DNA of 64,000 nt from Lucinisca nassula (lineage: Eukaryota > Mollusca > Bivalvia > Lucinida > Lucinidae), in assembly GCA_963580285.1 (NCBI GenBank), contig OY757025.1, positions 115,137,900 through 115,201,899 of the forward strand, in the 5' to 3' direction. Under the pieces are notes generated by a model. That model ran no database searches, had not been told where the DNA came from, and saw only the letters and a list, made by a program, of their open reading frames with translations. The translations under genes were made by a program, and so were the position numbers. Below are positions 13,301-25,300 of this stretch, in pieces (within the stretch, counting starts at the first letter, position 1; each line of letters opens with the position of its first letter).

Positions 13301-16300
13301 ATGCCAAACTTCTTTTGGGGTCTATTTTTCTATATTTCGTTTTTCAAACTTTTTCTTGCAACAGACGAAGCCGTACATTAATAAAGTGGTCCGTAAGGCA
13401 GATGTCAGTATTGGGCAATGCAATACAACATTTAGGTTAACGGAAAAACAGTTTCTTACCTGCATTGACGATCTGTCATCCGCCATTTTTCATCGAAGCC
13501 TATGCGTCCAAAATACGAAGCCTAAGCGACCGCTACGCAGCCTGTGCGTATGTATTGACCAGTGTGGTTATGTTGTTTAAGGAATAAAACATTTTTTGCA
13601 GACAGTTGTAATCAAAGTCCTGACAGCACTGGTGGGTAAATTGTCTTCAGTGCTAACTTGGATAATAGTCCTCAATAGGAACTTAGACTGTTTCATTTAA
13701 CCCTTAAATTTCTGTAATTCAAGCAAACAGTGTAGACCCTGATCGGATGCTGCATTCTGCAGCATCCAATCTGGGTCTACACTGTTTCCAATGTCCCAGT
13801 ACAGGAGACCAGTCCAGATTTTACAGATAAAGAACCCCTTATTACACAGCACTCTGATATCACGGAGACAAGAATAGCAGGGCTATAAATAACGGTTACC
13901 TGGATTTTCATGTCAATGATAGCCATCAGCAATAGTACTCAGATTCATACACAACATGTACCGTAAAAATCCTTGAAAAATTCGAACATTTTGTGGGCTT
14001 GTTGTAATTCTCCTAAAATTTTAACAAATTTGTTTCATGATCTTGCAAGAAGTCGAAAACGTGCAAATGTAATGGCAAACAGTGGAGACCCTGATCAGAC
14101 TGCTCCTGGAGGAGCAGTCTGATCTGGGTCTGCAGTGTTTGCTCAGGCCTATCTGTCCCGATACTTAGGATCATTACGGTATTTAAACAATCGACCCAAA
14201 AAGTGTGAATAAAAGAAGTCTTTTCGTGCAGCAGAAAAGTCACTATTATTGAAAATATTTGATCAAACAGGCTTCAGCATACATTAAAGGCCAAAATTAG
14301 TAATAATAATAATAATAATAAAGTCTTTATTTTCAGTGGGTAACACAATTAGCTACAAGCTACTCTTCCTTGAGGCCCACTTAAACAAAACCATGCATGA
14401 TAATATACAGTAAACATGCTATACAAGAATATAAACAATCAAAAACACTGATAATATCTGTGGCCTAGTATGATCTGGATCTATCTTGTAGCCATTTTGC
14501 CATCCAGAATATCATATAGAAGTACACCAGGTTAACATGTCCGTTAATGAGCACCCTTTAAACCTTTCTTTATATAAGGAAAGTGGGGTTTACACAGATA
14601 TACATTATTTTCTTTATTTCTGTTCAAAAAGATAGATTGTGGGTACTCGATAGAATCGCCTCACAGGATCATTCTGGTACACTTTTTCAAAGATAGAGGA
14701 TAAAAGCCCATAGTAAGTTCAGAGCACATTTGTGCAAAACAATATTATCTTAACACACTTGTTAGTGGTCCATGTGTTAGATGTTCTTGCAAGTACATGC
14801 CTAATATGCTGTATTTTGCTACAAAAATGTGAGTAGCTTTTGCAATACAAAGGCTGCTCACATTTTTAAGCAAGAAACTTTAGTGTATTTGCAATATAAA
14901 ACTAGAATTTGTTTTTCTACAAAAACACAGATGTCTCCCCCGTTTTTGACTGCTAAGTATAACCTTGACATTGGAGGTATTGAGCTGGGTCTTGTGTGCA
15001 ACACATCATCTAATGAAGATAAACATTTCTGCATAGTAACTTTAAAAATGTTCATAGAAAAATAAAAAAGTTATTGGCCGTAAACAAAAAAAAGCACTTT
15101 TTTACCTTTGACCTCTAAGTATGGCCTTGACCTTTGCGGTACAACACATCGTCTCATGATGGTTAACATTTCTGCCAAGTAATTTCATAATCCATCAAAG
15201 AATAAGGAAGTTATTGACTGTCCTTTTTTTTACCTTTGACCTCTAGGTATGACCTTGACATTGGAGGTATGGACCTTGGTCTTGCACATGACTCATGGTC
15301 CAACTTTCAAGCCTCTAGCTCCAACAGTTTTTGAGATATCTTGCTGACAAGATTTTATTAAAAAAAAATTCAAAGGGCAATAACTCTTGAAAGGGGCATA
15401 ATCCGGATGAGAAAAAATACGTGTCAGCTTATTTTCCATCTGGAATGCATATATGAAATTTCAAAACCATAGCATAGACAGTTCTAAAGTTATGCTATGC
15501 ATCACTATTAGGATTCATTACAATGGGCACAAATTACCAAAATGACAAAGGGCCATAACTCGCAAAGTATTTTTCGGAATTTTGTCAAAAGTTAATCAGT
15601 TCATATACTCATCACCACCAATATACTCAACAACTTTCAAGGCTCTAGCTCCAATAGTGTTTGAGATATTTTGCTGACAAGATTTTATTAAAAAAATTTC
15701 AAAGGGCAATAATTCTTGAAAGGGGCATAATCCGGACGAGAAAAAAATATGCGTCAGCTAATTTTTCATGAGGAACCCATGTATGAAATTTCAAAACCCT
15801 AGCATACACGGTTCTAAAGTTATGCTATGCATCACTTTTAGCATACATTACAATGGGCACAAATTACCAAAATGACAAAGGGCCATAACTCACAAAGTAT
15901 TTTTTGGAATTTTGTCAAAAGTTAATCAGTTCATCTACTCATCACCACCAATATATGCACCAACTTTCAAGCCTCTAGCTCCAATAGTTTTTGAGATATC
16001 TTGCTGACAAGATTTTATTAAAAAAAATTCAAAGGGCAATACTTCTTGAAAGGGTCATAATCCTGACGAGAAAAAAAATACGCGTCAGCTTATTTTCCAT
16101 CAGAAATGCATATATGAAATTTCAAAATTATAGCATACACCGTTCTAAAGTTATGCTATGCATCACTTTTAGCATACATTACAATGGGCACAAATTACCA
16201 AAATGACAAAGGGCCATAACTCACAAAGTATTTTTCGGAATTTTGTCATAAGTTAATCAGTTCATCTACTCATCACCAACAATCTATTCACCAACTTTCA

Positions 16301-19300
16301 AGGCTCTAGCTCCAATAGTTTTTGAGACATCTTGCTGACAAGATTTTATTAAAAAAATTTCAAAGGGCAATAACTCTTGAAAGGGGCATATTCCGGACGA
16401 GAAAAAAAATACGCATCAGCTAATTTTCCATGAGGAATCCATATATGAAATTTCAAAACCCTAGCATACATGGTTCTAAAGTTATGCTATGCATCACTTT
16501 TAGCATACATTACAATGGGCACAAATTACCAAAATGACAAAGGGCCATAACTCACAAAGTATTTTTCGGAATTTTGTCAAAAGTTAATCAGTTCATCTAC
16601 TCATCACCATCAATATAATCACCAACTTTCAAGGCTCTAGCTCCAATAGTTTTTGAGACATCTTGCTGACAAGATTTTATAAAAAAAAAAAATTCAAAGG
16701 GCAATAACTCTTGAAGGGGGCATAATCTGGACGAGAAAAAAAATACGCGTCAGCTAATTTTCCATGAGGAATCCATATATGAAATTTCAAAACCCTAGCA
16801 TACACGGTTCTTTAGTTATGCTATGCATCAAAAGTGTAATGGACGGACGAACGGACGAATGAAGCAGAACCAATATGCCCCTCAAACTTTTTCAAAGTTG
16901 GGGGCATAATAAGAAAGTTATTGACAGAACTCAAAAAAGGCCCTTTTTTTACCTTTAACCTCTATGTATGACCTTGACCTTTCAGGTATTAAACTGGGTC
17001 ATGCGTGCAACACATCATCTCATGGTGGTTAACATTTCTGCCTAGCAATTTCAAAATCCATCTAAAAATAAGAAAGTTATTGACCAAACACGAAAAAAGG
17101 CCCCTTTTTTACCTTTAATCTCTATGTATGACCTTGACATTTTAGGTACCAAACTGAATCATGCATGCAACACATCGTCCCATGATAGTTAACATGTTTG
17201 CCAAGTAACTTCAAATTCTATTTAAAAATAGGCAAGTTATTGACAAAACCCGAAAAAAGGCCCCTTTTTTTACCTTTGACCTCTAAGTATGACCTTGACC
17301 TTTGAGGTACCAACCTGGGTCATGCGCGCAACACATCGCCTTATATTGGTTCACATTTCTGCCATGTGATTTCAAAATCCATCTTAAAATAAGAAAGTTA
17401 TTGACCAAATACGAAAAAAAGGCCCACTTTTTGACCTTTGACCTCTAAGTATGACCTTGACCTTTGAGGTACCGACCTGCCACATGTGCACCACACATCG
17501 TCTCATGATTGTTAATAATTATGCCAAGTAATTTTAAAATCCATCTCAAAATTAGAAAGTTATTGAGCAAATACGAAAAAAAGGCCCCTTTTTTGACCTT
17601 TGACCTCTAAGTATGACCTTGACCTTTGAGGAACCGACCTGCCTCATGCGCACCACACATCGTCTTATGGTTGTTAATAGTTATGCCAAGTAATTTTAAA
17701 ATCCATCTCAAAATAAGAAAGTTATTGACCAAATACGAAAAAAAGGCCCCTTTTTTGACCTTTGACCTCTAAGTATGACCTTGACCTTTGAGGTACCGAC
17801 CTGCCTCATGCGCACCACACATCGTCTTATGGTTGTTAATAATTATGCCAAGTAATTTTAATATCCATCTCAAAATAAGAAAGTTATTGACCATATACGA
17901 AAAAAAGGCCCCTTTTTGACCTTTGACCTCTAAGTATGACCTTGACCTTTGAGGTACCGACCTGCCTCATGCGCACCACACATCGTTTTATGGTTGTTAA
18001 TATTTCTGCCGAGTAATTTTAAAATCCATCAAAAAATAAGAAAGTTATTGACCGGACACGATTTGCCCATACATATATACATACCAACAAACTTCCAAGG
18101 GAGATAATTCAAAAAGTATAAATGCGAGAGTTATGGTTCTTGCGCACTGCACGTTGTCTAATGCTGATTAATATTTATACAAAGTTTCGTGACAATAGCT
18201 CTAACGGTTTTCAAGTTACAGAGTGGACACGAAAGTGTGACAGATGGACAGACGGACGGACAGACGCCCGGGGGAAAAACAATATGTCTCTCCGAAAAAA
18301 AATTTTTCGGGGGAGACATAATGAGAAAAACAAGTTTAATGTTACATTAACTAACACTTTTTGATAGTTCTGAAAAACAAAGCCCAGTGTCCAGTTGTTA
18401 AAATCTTCATTAGCTTAACAAGCTTGTTAATGGTCAAACTGTTAATTGTTTGTTTGATTTGAGGTTTAATGTCCCCGTCAACACTGTAAAGGTCATTTTG
18501 GAGACGTTGCTTCCAATTTTGTGGGCCTTTTACCCGACATTGAGATGAAATGACATCTCAAGATCTGTCGCCCAATGAAACCAATAGGGTTTATTAGCAT
18601 GGACGGTCCGCCTCGCACCGCGGTTCCTGGACAGGCTTAGATCCTCTAAGCGGTTTACCAGTACTAGTGTGCGGGCCGGATTCAGCTCTGCGTGGAAGCA
18701 TCATATATTTCTTCAAGCCCCTATGGGCGGGGGCGGAGGTCAAACTGTTAAGTGTTCTGGCAAGTACAATATCTAATACACTGGTATTTTTGCTGAAAAA
18801 ATGTGAGTAGCTTTTGCATTTGCAAAATGCAAAAGCTACTCACATTTTTTTTCAACAAAAATGTTAGTACCCTAAAATCTCTAATAGAAGCCCATGCTCT
18901 AATAAACGCCCACCACCCGATTTGAATGTTAAAAATAGCCCAGCCTCTAATAAACTCCCACTGGAAAATAAATGGAAAAAAAAAACGATCTTACCTTATA
19001 CTGAAAGTTTCCGAATTTGTTGCTTGATAGAAGAACACACAAAGCCTTTTTTCCCGCATGGTTCAAATAAATGGTAATAATTAATCAGGGTCTACACTAT
19101 TTGCTTAAGAGCCTTAACTTGGATGTTGATTCATAGAAACTTTTTGTGACATTGTGACAGGGTCGGAAATTAAACAAATAAAAAAATGACTTTTAAGTAT
19201 TTTGCCATCTTTGACACAAAATGAGAAAAACGTTAATGATATTTGCTTTATTGAAAAAGGGGAGGTAACTACAGTGCAACCTCGTTAGTACTCGACCTGT

Positions 19301-22300
19301 TTCTACGCGAATGCTTAAAACGCGGTATTTTCATGCCTCCCCAATTTTCTCCCGAAGGCCCAATTTTTCCCCACCCACTTGGTTGACTGACGAATGCTAT
19401 TTTCTTATTCAGGTTTCAGTTTGCAGAAACGTAAAATCAAATAAAAGTCATGAATAAATAAAACGATTGTGTCTCCCTAATTGTTGTTGTTACCGTTTAC
19501 AGCCATAAATCGGTCTTTTGTAATATTAATGTGACATCTGTCTTTTGAATGGAACAAATTAAAATTGCTTACCCCCTGTTTAATGGGCGAAACAAGCCGC
19601 AAAATTATCATTAACAGATCCATAAGTACTTGAGATATGCCGACTTTCACGGTTTGATCTGCCCGCCATTGTTTTCTGCACGCGAACGGTAAATGACGTC
19701 AATGGGGTGGATTAAATTTTATGATTGAGGGATTATTCGCCAATTGTGACGGGAACAGCTGAGACATAATTAACGACAGACCTTAATCTTCACACCTTGT
19801 CACGGTGTTGATTGCTTATCGATAAGGCCCGAGGCGTGGGTTTAGAATAATCCATTTGAACGGTGGTGCATAGTAAATTTCGGTAACACATCATCTTTAT
19901 ATTTTTTCATCACTGATAATATTTTCACAAGACAAGAGCGTGTATGTCTAAAACTAATAGAATATGAAAATGATCATTTCTTAGTTGGGTTGTGGGGCGG
20001 GGGAACACACACAAAAAAAAAATCAAGGAGTACTCTCTGCTACCGGCAGTGAAAATGGATCAACCCATCTTAACAGCGCTAGTGTTTGACGTAACGGGCC
20101 AAATGAATAATTAAGACCGTTTATCCAATCAGAATCACGATTCGCTAACGGTTAAATATCCGTGCTCCTCCGTAAGAAAGAATTTGCTCCCCGGGAGCAA
20201 ATTCCTTTCTTTTAGAAAAAAAGCGCATTCTAGGTAGGGAAATCCAAACCATAACGTTCACGTGTGAAAAAAAAATCTGCTTTATCCATTCGAGAAATTA
20301 TGCAAAAACACGACTGACTTTGCCGCTGGACATTTTTGTGTATACCGGTGTTTACTTCATCACCGCATGCACCGGGTAAACACCAATATGGCGGCTGGAG
20401 ACACGGAAAAGAGACTTTTATTTTCATTTTGTTTATAATTATTACAGGGCAATCGAACCAAACTGATAAAATAGATAAACAGATACTGTTGATGCTTCGT
20501 TAATTAATGTAGATAATTCATGAAATTAATACTCGTCTATCAAAAAATCCCCGCATGGCTTGTAATTACGTCGGTTCCCCACCCACTAGACATCATAGGA
20601 AAGGCCTCGGCAAGTCAGATGCTATAACGTGCCTCACTTTAAACGCGGTCCTGATATGTGCACCTCGATAGGCGCGTTATAACGAGGTTGCACTGTACTA
20701 TTCTAAGGCACAGCTATTGTATCACCAGTCATTTTCTGAGAAACAAGATGGCGACAATAAGAAAGAAACTGAGTGTTTTGGACCGTCATATGCGAGTTGC
20801 AGGTTTCTCTAGGCTCTAATAAACGCCCACCCACCTCTTCAGGAATGGTAATGATTCTAATAAACGCCCGGGCGTCTATTAGAGATTTTACAGTATATTT
20901 GTCATGTTAAATGACTGAAGTTTTAACAATACGTTAACTGATGACATTGTCAGTTTTGAACTACTATCTGCAGATAATTACCATTTTAACAAACTCATTC
21001 CCCTCAGCTTTGAACTTCTCAAACTTTTCTTCTGCACTCAGTTCTTTTGGTTCAGTATTAGTCTGAGAAGCAGAACAAATCGGTTGTGCTGCGGGAACCG
21101 GATTATTGAACACCACTTGTGAGGTTGGTTTCCCTTCTGCATCAATGATTTCTGGGATTTCCCACCATGCAACAGATGGCAGTTGGAATTTTTCCCGCCA
21201 TCCTGGACCATCTTTTTGGTGAAGAAGTTCTTGACATCTGAAAGAAAATAGCTAGTTATTGTGGAGTGTTTTGGCCAGTACTTTTTACTCACCCTTTTCA
21301 GGGGGAGACAGTTATATCAGAATAGAATCCGGGTATAGCCATATTAAAAATTGTCTTTTTGGGAGGTAAATAAATGGTTTTAGGCTCAGAAAACTTGTTT
21401 TACTGCCATGCATCAGCAGAGTGGTATCATCATGTTAACAAATTTGTGTAATGAACACCCCTCTAAACCCCACTTTATATCAAGAAAACTTGGGTTTATA
21501 GGGGTATTTATCACTTTCTTATTTCTGTTGTAAGACATAGGTTGTGGGTTCTTATTAGAACCTCCTCAATGAGGCGGTTCTAAAGTGCACCTACAACATA
21601 TGTTTGGTGTATAAATAAAAAAAAAATATTAAAAATTTTCACTAGAGAGATAACCATTTTAAAGATATGAAAGAATGCAGAATGTCACAAGGATATGTTA
21701 TCGTAATGACTCACAATTTACTTCCCAAAACTACAATTTTCAATGCAATTATCCTTATTCCAATACTCTTATTACTCACATTTTTTTCAGCAAAAATTAT
21801 CAAAGTTTTAACATTTAGTTATCTAGCAATGTCATTAGTTTTGGACAACTGGCCCCAAGTATCAGATTATTTTTAACAGAATTTAATGCCATAGAATCAG
21901 AATAATTTTTACCTGACAATGAGATGAAATGACATCTCAAGCCCTACCGCCAAGACAAACCAATAGGGTTTATATGCAGGGAAGGTCCAGCTCGAACCAC
22001 TTTGCCTGGGCAGGCTTAGAACTTAAAGCCTTTTAGCAGTACTCATGTGCGGTTAATTTCAGCTCTGCATGGAAGCACCATGCAGCCCACTCTATTTCTC
22101 AAAGCCCTGGTGGGCATGGGCCATTTCACAGATTAGACATCATGGTGCAAACTAAATAAGGTGGGTAGGAAAGAAAACTATTTCTGAATGAAAGACTTTT
22201 TCTGAATGGAAGATATAGAGGATCTTACACGGGTGGTCATTTCATATGAAAACTAGAGCTGTCAGAGGATCTGACTATAGCCCCGCTTCAGCGCTGTCAG

Positions 22301-25300
22301 AGAAGAAAGTTATTTAAGCTGTAGAGAAAACAGTTATGAACAAGAAATAACTGTTGAAAATTTTACATTATCTGGAAAAACTCTAAGAGTTGTGAGCCCT
22401 TGTCCCTCATTTCAATGAGCATGATACATTACCAGAATGTCCATGTTTATACTAAATTTCATCTTCCATTTTTCAATGTTCAAAGGGTAATAACTCCTAA
22501 AGTAGGCAAATCAGAGTCAGGGTTCCTGCGCTCTGCACATTGTCTCATGAAGCTTTACACTTGTGTGAAGTGTCATGAAAATATCTCAAATGGTTTGTGA
22601 GTTATGGAGCCGACACAGTCAAAATTGCCTTTTTAAATGTTCAAAGGGCAATAACTCCTAAAGTAGGCAAACCAGAGTTATGGTTCCTGCACTCTGCACA
22701 TCATCTCAAGGTGCTTTTCATTTATTTGAAGTTTCATGAAAATATCAGAAACGGTTATGGAGCGGACATAGTTAAAATTGCCATTTTTTAATATTCAAAA
22801 GCCTATAACTGAAAAAGTAGACAATCCAGAGTTTGGGTTCCTGCGCTCTGCACACGTAATATGGTGCTTTACATTTGTGTGAAGTTTCATAAAATTATCT
22901 CAAACGGTTTTTGAGTTATCGAGCAAAGACGGCTAAAATTGATATTTTTCAATATTCAAAGGGAAATAACTCAAAAATTAGGCAATCCAGAGTTATGGTT
23001 CCTGCACTCTGCACACCATCTCATGGTGTTTAATGTTTGTGTGAAGTTTCATGAAAATATGTGAATGGGTTTTAAAGTTATGGAGCGGACACGAAAATTG
23101 TTAACAGACACAGACAGACACACAGACAGACACACAGAAAATACAAAAACCAGAGTTATGGTTCTTGCGCTCTGCACATTGTCTCATAGTGCTTAACATT
23201 TGTGTGAAGTTTCATGAAATTATCTCAAACGGTTTTCGAGTTATGAAGCGGACACTGTTAAAATTGCCATTTTTCAATGTTCAAAGGGCAATAACTCCAA
23301 AAATAAGCAATGCAGAGTTATGGTTCCTGCGCTCTGCACATCGTCTCATAGTGCTTAACATTTGTGTGAAGTTTCCTAAAAATATCTCAAACGGTTTTCG
23401 AGTTATGAAGCGGACACAATTAAAATTGCCATTTTTCAATGTTCAAAGGGCAATAACTCCAAAAGTAGGCAATCCACAGTTATAATTCCTTCGCTCTGCA
23501 CATTGTCTTATGGTGTTTAACATTTGTGTGAAGTTTCATGAAAATATGTTAAGCAGATACAAAGTTATGGAGCCAACACAAATTAACGGAATCACGGAAT
23601 TACGGAATTACGGAAAATGTTCAAAGGGCAATAACTCCAAAAGTAGGCAATCCACAGTTATAATTCCTTCGCTCTGCACATTGTCTTATGGTGTTTAACA
23701 TTTGTGTGAAGTTTCATGAAAATATGTTAAGCAGATACAAAGTTATGGAGCCAACACAAATTAACGGAATCACGGAATGACAGAAGGACATGGCAAATCC
23801 AATATAGCCCCACTTTTTCAAAGCGGGGCTATAATTATGAACAAGCCTTCGGCAAGTTTCATAAATTTCATGTGAAATGACCGCGAGTGTAAGGTTCTGT
23901 TTATCATATGACCACTTTTAAATTCAATTTTTTAGCCTTTAAATTTGACAAGTTTTCCACGAAAAATGCATGGTTGACATGGACGTCGTCATGACGTTAC
24001 TTAAACCCGCCAAAGTGTTATTACATGTGTGTTCATACGATTTTTATTACACGACGTTATCGATGTCATATGATAAATGCTGTTATGAGAGTCTTAGAAG
24101 AATTGTGCTGTGAGTACCATACCTCTTTGTTCCCAGGTGAGCCTGGTCCATCCTGCCATCCAGCAGTAACACATGTCTGTAATCTTTGTATGCCAGGTTC
24201 GGCCTGAAAAAGAAAGCATCATTCATCTTTGGACATCAATAACAATAACTGTCGTCTGATTGTTGTCTGCTGGTTACTTTGAAAGTCATTGTTGCAAACA
24301 GTGTGGACCCAGATCAGACTGGTCCTCTAGGAGCAGTCTGATCAGGGTCCACACTGTCAGGGTCCACACTGTCTGCCTGTAATCAAAACTATTTTTAAAA
24401 AGTCTGCAAGAAGATGCAGATACGGCAATGAAGTCAATTTCTGGCAAAAGCCCTCCCAGAAAAAATGAAGTTAAGTAAACTAACCAATTTGATATGATCT
24501 AAAAGTTTTGACTGGGCTGTTAAATTCCCAAATGACCTTTGGCGGTCGTTCCTTTGCAGCTGCTTCAATGTTACCGTAAAAATTCGGCTATAAGGCGATT
24601 CGGCTATAAGACGGGACCCCTTTTTCAGTTTTTCTAAGGTGGGATTTTGCTTATACTCTTTTATAAGACGGGTCAAATTTTTGCCATATCTGTCGGGGCC
24701 TATCTGCTACCGCCAGATGCTGTTTAGATGTGAGAAATCGGACTTTTTTCGTCAGAAACCCCCTCTACTTACCCCTCACGATCCCGGCCGCCCGGGACAA
24801 GACCGAAATCGCGCCGGGCAGGTGCACTTTTACCTTATGACGCCCGGTCGGACAAGTGCAAAAAAAAAAAATCGTCTACCACTCAGTCTCTACGGTAAAA
24901 CTAGACCAGTAAGTAAATCGCAATACATGTAATTGCTGCACTGTCAATTCAGAGACAAACAATCTGTGTATTTATTACGGTTCAAGTATGACACTATTGT
25001 TAATCCCTGTCATATAATTGCCACCCTGCGGTGCGTGTCGATTAGGTGTGAAAATATGGTCAAGTTATGTCTCTAATTTACGTTTATCCTCCAATCATAA
25101 AATTTAATCCGCAATCAATGTGAAAATGATTTAATCGCTCCCCAGACAATTAGCTACATCTAACGGTAGATACTTGCCTAATAAAAACGGACTTTTCTAT
25201 GATCTCATGAATGGCTATGTTTTGGCGGGAAAAGTGGAACGCTATTGTTGTTTTTTGACACGGAGCTTCTGGGGATAATTCGGGAGCATTGCAAAGCGCT

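Larger units (their letters stand above)
9099..13566. mobile_element. 4.5-kb long-inverted-repeat element, 5-bp target duplication
   Basis: The arms, about 9099-10125 and 12565-13566, are reverse complements of roughly 1 kb each. Outer ends are CACACTGGTCAATACATACG on the left and its complement on the right, flanked by GTTAT at 9094-9098 and 13567-13571. The spacer holds older repeats and no long reading frame; nothing resembles a transposase. The right arm carries a further partial direct duplication (12484-12560 against 12847-12920). Likely non-autonomous; class undetermined. Confidence 0.85.
14745..18385. mobile_element. MITE family G copy split by tandem-array element T2
   Basis: Left part (14745-14899) has the AGTAGCTTTTGCAATACAAA hairpin region and stops at TATTTGCAATAT. 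Right part (from about 18326) resumes with TTTAATGTTACATTAACTAAC and GTTCTGAAAAAC. Intact copies read straight across this junction, so it gives an empty-site reference for T2 and no target duplication is seen. Confidence 0.7.
18868..20895. mobile_element. TA-flanked TIR element (ends TACYSTAAAATCTCTAATAG)
   Basis: Left end TACCCTAAAATCTCTAATAG and right end (complement) TACTGTAAAATCTCTAATAG, followed on both sides by repeated AATAAACGCCC motifs. About 600 bp of its own sequence remains around a nested pogo-like element. Terminal TA suggests a Tc1/mariner-type target. Confidence 0.75.
18388..20966. mobile_element. MITE family G copy holding three further insertions
   Basis: Left part starts GTCCAGTTGTTAAAATC and includes AGCTTAACAAGCTTG and the TTTGCAAAATGCAAA hairpin. 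Right part (20896-20966) ends TGTCAGTTTTGAACTA. A SINE and a TA-flanked element split it, and the latter contains a pogo-like element. Confidence 0.75.

Noticed and set aside
13177..13580. Short plus-strand frames in the right arm of the inverted-repeat element as a transposase remnant.
   Set aside because: No catalytic motif, low complexity, and the left arm does not keep the frame.
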